From JAZDFC01 sp043808235 (lineage in GTDB: Bacteria; Bacteroidota; Ignavibacteria; Ignavibacteriales; Melioribacteraceae), in the NCBI GenBank assembly GCA_043808235.1, contig JAZDFC010000052.1, forward strand, positions 33,107 through 97,106: a DNA stretch of 64,000 bases, given 5' to 3'. A program made the translations under genes and the position numbers. The notes under the pieces are model-generated. The model was given only the letters and a program-made list of their open reading frames with translations, had not been told where the DNA came from and ran no database searches. Positions 18,966 through 27,684 of the stretch are shown piece after piece. Numbering within the stretch: the stretch's first letter is position 1; every line of letters begins with the position of its first letter.

Positions 18966-18998
18966 TTGTAATTGCCCCCTTCGATATTTATATTTTCG
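18966..18998 (+). promoter_or_regulatory. Candidate Bacteroidota-type promoter of lepA
   Basis: TTG at 18966-18968, a 20-base spacer and TATATTTTCG at 18989-18998 match the Bacteroidota sigma-ABfr pattern (TTG, about 19-20 bases, TAnnTTTG). The 13 bases GATATTTATATTT are identical to those in the gapA promoter candidate, at the same distance from TTG. The lepA ATG follows about 20 bases later. Confidence 0.45.
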
Positions 18999-19017
18999 CA
19001 TTCAATTTTAAGAGAAT

Positions 19018-20811
19018 ATGGAAAACATTCGAAATTTTTGCATTATTGCACATATTGACCATGGTAAGTCGACGCTTGCTGATGGATTGCTTGAAAGAAC
19101 AGGTGTAGTTTCCGAACGTGAAAGAAAAGATCAGTTGCTTGATGATATGGATCTTGAACGTGAGAGGGGAATCACTATAAAATCTCACGCTATTCAAATG
19201 AAATACGTAGCGAAGGATAAAAAAGAATATATATTAAATTTGATTGATACACCGGGACATGTGGATTTTACCTATGAAGTATCCCGTTCACTTGCTGCTT
19301 GTGAAGGCGCTCTGCTGATAATAGATGCCGCCCAGGGTGTCGAAGCTCAAACGATTAGTAACCTCTATTTGGCTTTTGATGCCGGGCTGGAGATAATCCC
19401 GGTAATCAACAAAATCGATTTACCGAGCGCGATGCTGGATATGGTAAAAGGACAGATTATTGATTTGATCGGCTGTAAAGATTCGGATATCATTTATGCG
19501 AGCGCTAAACAAAGAATCGGTATTGATGAAATTTTAGAAGCTGTTGTCGCTAAAGTGCCGCCGCCATCCGGTGATGAAAACAAGCCGCTGCAGGCGCTTA
19601 TTTTCGATTCGGTTTTCGATCCATATCGCGGTGCGATTGCTTATATCCGGGTTTTTAATGGCGTTATTCGCGAGAAAGATCAAATTAAATTTTTTGTGAA
19701 TAATAAATCCCTGTTGACTGAAGAAGTTGGAATTCTCGGCTTAACAAAAATTAAAACTAAAGAACTTCGTGCAGGTACAGTGGGATATTTAATTGCCGGA
19801 ATTAAAGATGTGCATGATACAAAAGTCGGTGACACGGTTACACATGTGCGGAATGGAGCCGATGAACCCTGGCCGGGCTATAAAGATATTAAGCCGATGG
19901 TTTACAGCGGTTTGTACCCCACGAATGCGGATGATTATGAAGATTTACGCGATGCGTTAGATAAATACCGTTTAAATGATTCCGCGTTGATTTATGTACC
20001 CGAAACCTCTGCGGCGCTCGGATTCGGTTTCCGATGCGGATTCCTCGGAATGCTTCATATGGAGATTGTGCAGGAGAGACTTGAAAGAGAATTCGATCAG
20101 TCTATTGTTAATACTTTGCCAAACGTAGAATATCTTGTGTACAATAAGAAAGGTGAAAAAATAACCGTTGATAATCCTGCAGATATGCCCGCTTTAGGCG
20201 ATATTGATAAAGTTGAAGAACCGTATATCAAAGCGCAAATAGTTACACCATCGGAATACCTCGGCAACATAATGAAACTTGCTATGGATAAAAGGGGAGT
20301 ATATCAAAACACAACTTATCTATCTCCAACCCGTGCTGACATGCAGTTCGAATTTCCGTTAGCGGAAATTATTTTTGATTTTTACGATAAATTAAAGTCC
20401 ACTTCCCGCGGTTATGCCTCATTCGATTATGAGTATATTGGATATCGCACAGCAGATCTTGTAAAACTTGATATTATGTTGAATAGCGAACCGGTGGACG
20501 CTCTTTCGGTAATTGTTCACCGCGAGAATGCTTTTGATTGGGGAAGGAAAGTGTGTACTAAATTGAAAGATCTAATACCGCGACAGTTATTTGAAATTGC
20601 AATTCAAGCCTCCATAGGTTCGAAAGTAATTGCGCGGACTAATGTAAAAGCTCTCCGCAAGAACGTTACAGCGAAATGTTATGGCGGCGACATAACAAGA
20701 AAAAGAAAACTTTTAGAAAAACAGAAAGAAGGCAAAAAGAGAATGAAGCAAGTCGGTAACGTGGAGATACCGCAAGAAGCATTTTTAGCTGTCCTTCAGA
20801 TTGAGGATTAG
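19018..20811 (+). CDS. lepA: Elongation factor 4 (LepA), ribosome back-translocase GTPase
   Basis: A 597-residue translational GTPase of normal length. It acts on stalled ribosomes. The G motifs are visible: HIDHGKSTLAD (P-loop), RERGITIKS (switch I), DTPGHVDF (G3), NKIDLPSA (G4). The LepA-specific C-terminal block AKCYGGDITRKRKLLEKQKE and the ending GNVEIPQEAFLAVL are present, which separates it from EF-G. It is followed within 20 bases by a signal peptidase gene, the same lepA-lepB order as in many bacteria. Confidence 0.98.
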   Translation: MENIRNFCIIAHIDHGKSTLADGLLERTGVVSERERKDQLLDDMDLERERGITIKSHAIQMKYVAKDKKEYILNLIDTPGHVDFTYEVSRSLAACEGALLIIDAAQGVEAQTISNLYLAFDAGLEIIPVINKIDLPSAMLDMVKGQIIDLIGCKDSDIIYASAKQRIGIDEILEAVVAKVPPPSGDENKPLQALIFDSVFDPYRGAIAYIRVFNGVIREKDQIKFFVNNKSLLTEEVGILGLTKIKTKELRAGTVGYLIAGIKDVHDTKVGDTVTHVRNGADEPWPGYKDIKPMVYSGLYPTNADDYEDLRDALDKYRLNDSALIYVPETSAALGFGFRCGFLGMLHMEIVQERLEREFDQSIVNTLPNVEYLVYNKKGEKITVDNPADMPALGDIDKVEEPYIKAQIVTPSEYLGNIMKLAMDKRGVYQNTTYLSPTRADMQFEFPLAEIIFDFYDKLKSTSRGYASFDYEYIGYRTADLVKLDIMLNSEPVDALSVIVHRENAFDWGRKVCTKLKDLIPRQLFEIAIQASIGSKVIARTNVKALRKNVTAKCYGGDITRKRKLLEKQKEGKKRMKQVGNVEIPQEAFLAVLQIED

Positions 20812-20827
20812 GTTCAATTCGATTTTA

Positions 20828-21685
20828 ATGAGCAGGTTATTACTTTACATAAAGATTTTTGTCGTTGCCGTTATTGTTGCCTTCATCGTAAAAACTTTTA
20901 TTATAGAAGCGTACAGGATACCGACTAATTCCATGCAGAATACTCTGCTTGCGGGTGATTACCTACTTGTGAATAAATTGATTTATGGAGCTTCCTCGCC
21001 GAGATATATCCCTTTCACAGAAGTTAAGATTCCTTATTTTAATTTCCCGGCGTTCCGCAATCCCAAATTGAACGATATCATTATTTTTGAATATCCTGGC
21101 GAGAGGGACGAACTTTTCCCTTCTCAAAAGCAAAATTTTATCAAGCGTTGCATCGGTTGCCCCGGCGATACTATTTTAATTTCGGATAGAAAATGTTTTG
21201 TTAATAATGTTGAAATTAATGTACCGGCAAAAGCAATAACTAATTCAGAGGCATTGAAGAGAAAAAAGTTTTATGATCCGAGGATTTTTCCTAACGGAGT
21301 TCGGTGGAACGAGGACCATTTTGGCCCGCTCGTAATACCCGGGAAAGGTTATACTATTGAATTAAACCGGAAAAACATAATTAGATGGCGGACGATAATA
21401 AACCGCGAATTCGGTAGCAATGTAATTCCCGCGGATTCTCACGAATTAATTGTGGATGGAAAAAAATTTGATACCTATACTTTCAGCAAAGATTATTATT
21501 TTGTGATGGGTGATAATAGGAATGATAGTTCCGACAGCCGGTTTTGGGGATTGGTGCCGAGAGAAAACATTATCGGTGAAGCGATACTAATTTATTGGTC
21601 GCTGGATTATTCAAAAGTATCTTGGAATATACCCGGAATTTTTAGTGCGGTTCGTTGGAATCGAATTGCTAAATTTATACATTAG
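20828..21685 (+). CDS. lepB: Signal peptidase I (first of two tandem copies)
   Basis: A 285-residue membrane serine protease that removes signal peptides of exported proteins. One N-terminal membrane helix (about 5-25) precedes the catalytic Ser35 in NSMQNTLLAGDYLLVNK. The general-base Lys106 lies in FIKRCIGCPGD, and the conserved GDNRNDSSDSRFWG block is near 230. ATG 20828 gives a normal N-terminus; an upstream TTG at 20801 would overlap the end of lepA. It differs from the second copy in a short N-terminus. The second gene starts 23 bases later. Confidence 0.95.
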   Translation: MSRLLLYIKIFVVAVIVAFIVKTFIIEAYRIPTNSMQNTLLAGDYLLVNKLIYGASSPRYIPFTEVKIPYFNFPAFRNPKLNDIIIFEYPGERDELFPSQKQNFIKRCIGCPGDTILISDRKCFVNNVEINVPAKAITNSEALKRKKFYDPRIFPNGVRWNEDHFGPLVIPGKGYTIELNRKNIIRWRTIINREFGSNVIPADSHELIVDGKKFDTYTFSKDYYFVMGDNRNDSSDSRFWGLVPRENIIGEAILIYWSLDYSKVSWNIPGIFSAVRWNRIAKFIH

Positions 21686-21708
21686 TTTTAAAAATTATTG
21701 GAGAAACA

Positions 21709-22626
21709 TTGTTCGGCAAAACTGACAACCAGGAAAAAATCGAAAAGAAGAAAAAACCAAAAACACCAAAAGAAAAAGTCATCGAATTTGTTAAAAATCT
21801 GTTGTTCGCAGCAGTAGCCGCTCTTTTGATCAAAACATTTTTAATCGAAACATCGAGAGTGCCTACCGGATCAATGGAGAAAACTATTCTTGTGGGAGAC
21901 TTCCTTTTTGTTAACAAATTTATTTATGGATCATCTTCACCGAGGAATATACCATTCACAGATATCGCTCTGCCGTATTTTCAGATGCCCGCCATTAGAG
22001 AACCTCGAAGCGGCGATATTGTTGTATTCGAATATCCCGGCGACCGCGATGAGATGAATTCTGAAATTATCATGAATTATGTTAAAAGAATGATTGGCAC
22101 TCCGGGCGATACAATCGAGATAAAAAATAAAGTTGTCTTTGTGAATGGGAAACAATTTCCAATCCCTCCCAAAATTCAATATCTTCGCTCCGTTCCGCTT
22201 CCGCAAGGATATGCGGATGAATCTATTTTCCCGAAAGGTTCAGGCTGGAATGGAGACAATTACGGGCCATTCATTATTCCTAAAAAAGGTCAAGTTATTC
22301 CTTTGACGGTTGAAAATGTGGACTGGTGGCGTACTATCATAGATCGAGAATATGGAAGGAGAGTTGTAAGCGCATCCAATGAAAAAGTATATATTGATAA
22401 TAAACCTGTTGATTCTTACGAAATTCAGAAAGATTATTATTTTATGATGGGTGATAACCGGGACGATAGCGCTGACAGCCGTTATTGGGGATTAGTCCCT
22501 CGCGATAAAATTCTCGGTCAAGCCTTGATGATTTATTGGTCATGGAATCCCGAAATTCCGTTCAGCGAATTTTTCAGGCTTCTCAGTTCGGTTAGACTAA
22601 ATAGAATTGCGAAATTGGTTCACTAA
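21709..22626 (+). CDS. lepB: Signal peptidase I (second tandem copy)
   Basis: A 305-residue paralogue of the preceding protein. Catalytic Ser55 lies in PTGSMEKTILVGDFLFVNK, Lys126 in YVKRMIGTPGD, and the GDNRDDSADSRYWG box is present. The N-terminus carries an extra lysine-rich cytoplasmic stretch (EKKKKPKTPKEK) before the membrane helix. The start is TTG 21709, supported by a GGAG ribosome-binding site at 21699-21702 and by the lack of a nearby ATG. Both copies keep all catalytic residues, so both should be active. The number of T9SS and lipoprotein substrates in this organism may favour two enzymes. Confidence 0.94.
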   Translation: MFGKTDNQEKIEKKKKPKTPKEKVIEFVKNLLFAAVAALLIKTFLIETSRVPTGSMEKTILVGDFLFVNKFIYGSSSPRNIPFTDIALPYFQMPAIREPRSGDIVVFEYPGDRDEMNSEIIMNYVKRMIGTPGDTIEIKNKVVFVNGKQFPIPPKIQYLRSVPLPQGYADESIFPKGSGWNGDNYGPFIIPKKGQVIPLTVENVDWWRTIIDREYGRRVVSASNEKVYIDNKPVDSYEIQKDYYFMMGDNRDDSADSRYWGLVPRDKILGQALMIYWSWNPEIPFSEFFRLLSSVRLNRIAKLVH

Positions 22627-22680
22627 AAAATGCATTTCATTGTATATTGATTTTTGCTATAATAGCCATTAAAAAAACTG

Positions 22681-24666
22681 ATGAAAAATTTTATAATTAT
22701 TATTCTTCTCGCAATTTCGTTCAGCGGTATTTCCGCTCAGCAAAAGTATTTTATTTATTTTAAAGACAAGGGCATTGCATCCCTCCAAAAGATCAATAAA
22801 AATTCTTCGATTTATGAGGAAGCTAAATCTATCCTTTCCGAAAAATGTATAGAAAGAAGAAAGAAAAATTTGGGTGAAGAATATATCGGATACGAAGATT
22901 TCCCCGTTAGTAGTAAGTATGTTTCTCAATTGAAAGAAGCCGGTATCAATACCATTCATGAACTGAAGTGGTTTAATTGTGTCACGGCAATCTTGAATTC
23001 ATCGCAAACTGAATTTGTATTATCTCTTCCTTTTGTCGAGAAAATTGAAAAAGTAAAATCCTTCAAATCGAAAGACAGTTTTGAACCTGATAAATATTTG
23101 GAGAAAAACATTTTTAACTTTCCGTCTGTTTCTACCGAATTAAATTATGGCGCCTCATATGAACAACTCCAGATTTCTGAAATTCCAATTGTTCATAACT
23201 TTGGAATTAAAGGCGAAGGCGTAATTATCGGCATTCTCGATTCCGGTTTTGATTGGAAAAATCATCCAGCTCTTCATAATTCAAAAGTAATTGGGGAATA
23301 TGACTTTGTGTTTGATGATCCGAAAACAGCTAATGAAAATGGGGACGTACCGAAACAGGATGAGCATGGAACTTATGTCTTATCTATTATTGGCGGGTAT
23401 GCCGAAGGGGAACTCATCGGTGCATCACCGGAATCAAAATTTATTTTGGCAAAGACTGAAGATATTCGGAGCGAAACAAGTCTCGAAGAAGATAACTATG
23501 CCGCCGCGCTTGAATGGCTCGAAGCCAAAGGCGTGGATATCACAACATCTTCTCTTGGTTACAGTGAATTCGATGATGAAAGCGAATCTTATGAATATTC
23601 AGATATGGATGGCAAGACGACCATTATTACACGAGCCATTGAGATTGCATTCAAAAAAGGTGTTGTAACAATTAGTTCAGCCGGTAATGAGGGCAATAAT
23701 TTGTGGAGATATATTACCGCTCCTGCCGATGGTTTTAATGTTTTAGCGGTTGGCGCGATTGGTAAAGATAGTATTATTGCCAGCTTCAGTTCACGCGGTC
23801 CCTCATCAGATGGAAGAATAAAACCTGAATTAGTTGCGAATGGAGTGAGCGTTCACGGCGCTGATAAATTCACCGGCGGTTATTTTAATGCATCCGGTAC
23901 ATCTGCATCTTCTCCAATTGTCGCGGGTGCTGCCGGCTTATTGTTGTCTGTCTATCCTCACCTCACCAATCAACAAGTCCGCAAGATTATGATTGAATCC
24001 GGCAGTCAGTCTGCAAATCCGGATAATGATATAGGCTACGGGATTGTTTCAGCAAGGAGAGCTATTGCATTTCCAAATTTAAAATGCGATTTAAGTGGAT
24101 ACTCAATTAATAAAATCTTTTTTGATGAAACTCTCGAGAGCGGGTCTGTATGGATGCATTATAAAAGCAATTCAGGGAATTTCGATTCGTTGAAAATGGA
24201 TTCAAATAACGGACTGATTTATTCCTCTCAGCTTCCACAATTTGCAAATGGTGATGGGATTGAAATTTATTTTTCTTACTCAGATCTACCTGGGAATCAA
24301 AAAATTGATCCGCTGAATTCTTATTATACTTTTGAATCCGGCAGTATGGAAATTTCGCTGAATACGGAAAATTTTGAAATTGTACCAAAGGATTTCTATC
24401 TATCTCAGAACTATCCAAATCCGTTTAACAGTAATACAACATTTGAATATTCCACAGTAACTCCAAAGAATATTAGGATTACCATTTATAATATCCTTGG
24501 ACAAAAAGTAAAAGAAATATTCAAAGGCCTTTCAAATCCGGGTATCAATTACGTAGTTTGGAACGGTGCAAATGAAGCCGGGATGTCGGTTGGAAGCGGA
24601 CCTTATATTTATACTTTGGAAATGGATGGAAATCTTTTTGCAAAAAAAATGATTTACATGAAGTAA
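22681..24666 (+). CDS. Secreted subtilisin-like (S8) protease with T9SS sorting domain
   Basis: A 661-residue exported protease. A signal peptide (MKNFIIIILLAISFSGISAQ) is followed by an inhibitor-like prodomain and the S8 catalytic domain with Asp187 (GILDSGFDW), His229 (DEHGTYV) and Ser408 (ASGTSASSPIVAGAAG). The oxyanion Asn is in SSAGNEGNN. The C-terminal 90 residues form a T9SS sorting domain (NYPNPFNSNTTFEYS to KKMIYMK). It is probably secreted or surface-bound and digests extracellular protein. A TATAAT-like box lies upstream near 22660. Confidence 0.94.
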   Translation: MKNFIIIILLAISFSGISAQQKYFIYFKDKGIASLQKINKNSSIYEEAKSILSEKCIERRKKNLGEEYIGYEDFPVSSKYVSQLKEAGINTIHELKWFNCVTAILNSSQTEFVLSLPFVEKIEKVKSFKSKDSFEPDKYLEKNIFNFPSVSTELNYGASYEQLQISEIPIVHNFGIKGEGVIIGILDSGFDWKNHPALHNSKVIGEYDFVFDDPKTANENGDVPKQDEHGTYVLSIIGGYAEGELIGASPESKFILAKTEDIRSETSLEEDNYAAALEWLEAKGVDITTSSLGYSEFDDESESYEYSDMDGKTTIITRAIEIAFKKGVVTISSAGNEGNNLWRYITAPADGFNVLAVGAIGKDSIIASFSSRGPSSDGRIKPELVANGVSVHGADKFTGGYFNASGTSASSPIVAGAAGLLLSVYPHLTNQQVRKIMIESGSQSANPDNDIGYGIVSARRAIAFPNLKCDLSGYSINKIFFDETLESGSVWMHYKSNSGNFDSLKMDSNNGLIYSSQLPQFANGDGIEIYFSYSDLPGNQKIDPLNSYYTFESGSMEISLNTENFEIVPKDFYLSQNYPNPFNSNTTFEYSTVTPKNIRITIYNILGQKVKEIFKGLSNPGINYVVWNGANEAGMSVGSGPYIYTLEMDGNLFAKKMIYMK

Positions 24667-24669
24667 ATT

Positions 24670-25323
24670 ATGGCGAATATTTTATTCCCTTCTCAAAAAA
24701 AATATCTTTTAGAAAATAGACATCAGCCCGATAGCCTTTTAATTGAAATAGAAAAATTTGCTTTCGAAAATCGTGTGCCCATTCTCGACTGGCATGCTGC
24801 CGAATTCCTTGCACAGTTAATTCAAATAAAACGACCAAAAAATGTTTTGGAAATTGGAACTGCAATTGCTTATTCATCACTAATCATTGCGCGTAATTTA
24901 AGGAAGAAGGGTTGTATTGATACAATTGAAAAAAGTATCGACAACATTGCTATAGCTCATAATAATATTGAGAAAGCCGGACTCAAAGAGAAAATAAATA
25001 TTCTTGAAGGCGACGCACTTTCCATCATGCCGACACTCAGTAAAAAATACGACTTCATATTTCTCGATGCTGACAAAGAGGATTACGAAAAGCTTTTCTA
25101 CTTCTCTCTGATGGTATTAAAGGAAAAGGGAATTATTTTTATTGATAATTTATTATGGAAAGGTTTTACGGCAGCATCAAGTGTACCAAAAGAATTTAAA
25201 AAATCTACAAAATTGATACGCTGTTTTAATAAAATATTTTTATCGCAGAAAACTCTCCACAGCAGCATTCTTCCAATCGGCGATGGAATTGGGCTCGGTA
25301 TTAAAAGTAAGGTAGAAGATTAA
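24670..25323 (+). CDS. Class I O-methyltransferase (TrmR/caffeoyl-CoA OMT-like)
   Basis: A 217-residue SAM-dependent methyltransferase. The SAM-binding motif VLEIGTAIAYSSLIIARNL is near residue 58, the acidic strand end is IDTIEKS, and the metal/substrate block FIFLDADKEDYEKLF and DNLLWKG follows. This is the caffeoyl-CoA O-methyltransferase superfamily; the bacterial member TrmR methylates 5-hydroxyuridine in tRNA, the likeliest role for a single free-standing copy. It overlaps the next gene by one base (TAATG). Confidence 0.85.
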   Translation: MANILFPSQKKYLLENRHQPDSLLIEIEKFAFENRVPILDWHAAEFLAQLIQIKRPKNVLEIGTAIAYSSLIIARNLRKKGCIDTIEKSIDNIAIAHNNIEKAGLKEKINILEGDALSIMPTLSKKYDFIFLDADKEDYEKLFYFSLMVLKEKGIIFIDNLLWKGFTAASSVPKEFKKSTKLIRCFNKIFLSQKTLHSSILPIGDGIGLGIKSKVED

Positions 25324-25766
25324 TGGGAGAAACCGAATTGACGGAAAAGGTGAATTCTTTTCTCGCAGATGTTCAAAATCAAACAGGTAAAAAAATAAAA
25401 AACTCCGATGACATCTCGCGTCTTATTGAAATAATATTTAATGAGAAGAAGGAAAGCCTTCTCGAGACCTTAGCTTTCAATTCAAAATATCTTCAGGGAC
25501 TTTTGAAGGTTGTGCAAACAAGAGATGAAAACATTTCACCGGATTATTTTCGGAAAGTGACAAATGAATATTCCGAGTACCTGCAAAAAATCAAAAATGA
25601 TTTGGAGTATATTTTGGCAACGGCAACAGAATTTTACAGAGTAATTTTCCGTGAAAAGTATTTTGCTTTATCAAAAGAGAGTTTACAAAATCTCACTGAT
25701 TTATGCAGCGATTTCGCACTCATAAAATTATTTTTGAATGAGAAGAAGAGGGGAGAACGTTTATAA
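25323..25766 (+). CDS. Conserved helical protein of unknown function
   Basis: I do not recognise the family. The 147-residue protein is charged, lacks a signal peptide, membrane segment and cysteines, and appears almost entirely alpha-helical. Several heptad-like stretches (for example around residues 40-70 and 80-100) suggest a helical bundle or coiled coil. Its start overlaps the TrmR-like stop by one base (TAATG), so the two are translationally coupled and may share a function. A strong hairpin ends the unit 11 bases after its stop. Confidence 0.7.
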   Translation: MGETELTEKVNSFLADVQNQTGKKIKNSDDISRLIEIIFNEKKESLLETLAFNSKYLQGLLKVVQTRDENISPDYFRKVTNEYSEYLQKIKNDLEYILATATEFYRVIFREKYFALSKESLQNLTDLCSDFALIKLFLNEKKRGERL

Positions 25767-25776
25767 AAATAATGAA

Positions 25777-25800
25777 GACTTGTAAATTGTTTTACAAGTC
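25777..25800. terminator. Hairpin terminator between convergent genes
   Basis: A perfect 10-bp stem (GACTTGTAAA with TTTACAAGTC) has a 4-base loop. It lies between the converging helical-protein gene and the Rrf2 gene. No immediate T-run follows on the plus strand (a T-rich stretch begins at about 25810, already inside the Rrf2 gene), so it may work in either direction or mainly protect the 3' end of the RNA. Confidence 0.6.
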
Positions 25801-25808
25801 CCCGTGAA

Positions 25809-26237
25809 TTATTTTTTTCTTCTTAAAGTCTCTTTGTACTTTTGAGCTACTTCACTCACTGACTTACTGGAAATAAGATTGTAAATTCGATTACGCAATT
25901 CCGCCCATTCTTCATGTAATGGACATGGATTCTCTTCGGAACATTCTTTCAATCCGGTAACGCATTTTAGATTGATAACCGGTCCCTCGACTCTTTCAAC
26001 AATTTCCAGGATAGAACTTTTTAAAGCAAGGTCTGTAATTTTGAAACCGCCGCCTCTTCCTTTAAACGAATCAACATAACCGTATTTCGCCATTCTCTGC
26101 AGAATCTTGGCCAAGTAATGAGCCGGTATATCTTCACTTTTAGCAATTTCCGAAGACATTATTAACGCTTCTTTTGATTGCCGTGCAAGAAACAAAATAG
26201 CGCGGATTGCATATTCGCCGGTTTTTGTATATATCAT
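25809..26237 (-). CDS. Rrf2-family transcriptional regulator (IscR/NsrR-like, with cluster cysteines)
   Basis: A 142-residue winged-helix regulator. The N-terminal MIYTKTGEYAIRAILFLARQ and the recognition region with the wing KGRGGGFKI are typical of Rrf2 proteins. Cys92, Cys99 and Cys105 have almost the spacing of the Fe-S cysteines in E. coli IscR (92, 98, 104), so it probably binds an iron-sulfur cluster and senses Fe-S status, NO or oxidants. No isc or suf genes are next to it, so its targets lie elsewhere apart from probable self-regulation (see 26264-26315). Confidence 0.92.
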   Translation of the reverse strand: MIYTKTGEYAIRAILFLARQSKEALIMSSEIAKSEDIPAHYLAKILQRMAKYGYVDSFKGRGGGFKITDLALKSSILEIVERVEGPVINLKCVTGLKECSEENPCPLHEEWAELRNRIYNLISSKSVSEVAQKYKETLRRKK

Positions 26238-26263
26238 TCTACAACCCTCTGTTAGTGAATTTT

Positions 26264-26315
26264 TAAGGATTATTATATCTTATTAAAAAATAATTAATTA
26301 AGGACTATTTGTCAA
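26264..26315 (-). promoter_or_regulatory. Promoter and possible operator of the Rrf2 gene
   Basis: On the minus strand, TTGACA (26310-26315) and TATTTT (26287-26292) are separated by 17 bases, a sigma70-like promoter. On the plus strand, TAAGGAYTATT occurs twice, at 26264-26274 and 26299-26309. One copy sits between the -35 and -10 boxes, the other just downstream of the expected start site. This layout suits autorepression, which is common for Rrf2 regulators. The motif is inferred from this one site only. Confidence 0.4.
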
Positions 26316-26374
26316 GATTTAATATTCTCACTCTAAAATGCTGTTTAAGACGTAAAAACAACGTAATCAAATTC

Positions 26375-27640
26375 TCAATCCGATTTTCCCTTTAGATCTT
26401 GTTTTAATTTCGTCATGATTTTTTTCGGGCTACAGTCAATAAATTTAATCTCATTACAGTCATTAAATTTCGAGAACTCCAGCAGCTTGTTAGCAAATTT
26501 CGGAAGAAAATCCTCAAAATTATTGAATCCAGGTTCGAGGACAAGATTCTTAACGATCAATACCTTTGTTGTTCGATCAGCTTTTGGATCTAATCTTCCT
26601 ACGAATTTATCACCCCAAAGAATTGGCATCACGAAATAACCGTATTTACGTTTAGCCGTTGGTAAATAACATTCTATTGAATAGTTGAAATCAAAAAACT
26701 TTCTCGTTCTTTCCCGTTGAATGATGAGGTTATCGAACGGCGAGAGCAAAAATATTTCCGGTGAAGTGTACTTCGACTTTGAGCAAAACTCAAGTGTCTT
26801 TTTCAAAACAAAATGATCAGTATGATTTCCTTCATGAATCTTTACCTGGACTACTTCTCCCGATTCAACGAATCTTTTAAGTGATTTCGAAATATTTTCT
26901 TTATCAGCAAACATCCAGTCGGCATCTCGCTGTGCCGATGGCTGCATAAATTTGTTCATTTCTTTTTCTTCAGCAATTCCTAATGCTGTTAATGCTCGGT
27001 GGACGAGAAAGTCGGAAATTTCATTATTAGTCGGTACAGTTAGATTTATTCCTTTCGGTAATACACGCTCGGTCAAATCGTAAACTTTTTGGAAATTTTT
27101 CCTCCCGGAGATCATCAAATCACCGCGCCAAAATAAAAGTTCGAGCGCCATCTTTGCAGGCTTCCAATCCCACCAGCTTCCTTGTTTTATACCATCTGGT
27201 TTTTCAAAATTCTTTGAGCCGAGAGGACCTTCAATTTTTATTCTTTCGAGTATTGGATCGAGAAGATTTCCCGATTTTTCAAGATGTTGTTTTACCCATC
27301 GATGTTGGGGATTTTTAAAATTATTCATTTTCGGAAGGAAAAATCTAAAATCATCCATGTGAAAATAGCTCATGGCGTGACCCCAATATTCGAATACCAT
27401 TCTATCTTTTGCCTGAAGGTCATGCAGCATGTTTTCGGAATAATCTTTTCGGCGCGTCCATAAAGTGTGATGATGCGAACGATTGACCACTGCAAGCGTA
27501 TCAATCTGAATGTAACCGAGTTTTTTAATTGCTTCAGCCGCGCCCTTCTTTCCCTTCGGCAGTTTTGTTTTGCCATCGAGCAATTGCGTATATAAAATTA
27601 TCTTTCTTGCAAGTTGTTTCGAAACTTCAATTGTGCCCAT
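26375..27640 (-). CDS. YcaQ/AlkX-type winged-helix DNA glycosylase
   Basis: A 421-residue member of the HTH_42/YcaQ family, which unhooks DNA interstrand crosslinks and removes bulky alkylated bases. The family's catalytic signature appears near residue 44 as GYIQIDTLAVVNRSHHHTLW (QxD form; the E. coli enzyme has QxQ). Further family blocks are FEYWGHAMSYFHMDDFRFF and WWDWKPAKMALELLFWRGDLM, with the C-terminal LSPFDNLIIQRERTRKFFDF. Its neighbourhood with uvrA (28461) fits a repair role, although uvrA is transcribed in the opposite direction. Confidence 0.87.
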   Translation of the reverse strand: MGTIEVSKQLARKIILYTQLLDGKTKLPKGKKGAAEAIKKLGYIQIDTLAVVNRSHHHTLWTRRKDYSENMLHDLQAKDRMVFEYWGHAMSYFHMDDFRFFLPKMNNFKNPQHRWVKQHLEKSGNLLDPILERIKIEGPLGSKNFEKPDGIKQGSWWDWKPAKMALELLFWRGDLMISGRKNFQKVYDLTERVLPKGINLTVPTNNEISDFLVHRALTALGIAEEKEMNKFMQPSAQRDADWMFADKENISKSLKRFVESGEVVQVKIHEGNHTDHFVLKKTLEFCSKSKYTSPEIFLLSPFDNLIIQRERTRKFFDFNYSIECYLPTAKRKYGYFVMPILWGDKFVGRLDPKADRTTKVLIVKNLVLEPGFNNFEDFLPKFANKLLEFSKFNDCNEIKFIDCSPKKIMTKLKQDLKGKSD

Positions 27641-27684
27641 GTGTTAACTTTCTTGAATTATAAACTGTTATAAAATATTAACGG

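Noticed and set aside
23291..23668. 125-codon open frame inside the subtilase gene
   Set aside because: Lies fully within the catalytic domain in another frame; the product looks like random Met/Lys/Leu-rich sequence.
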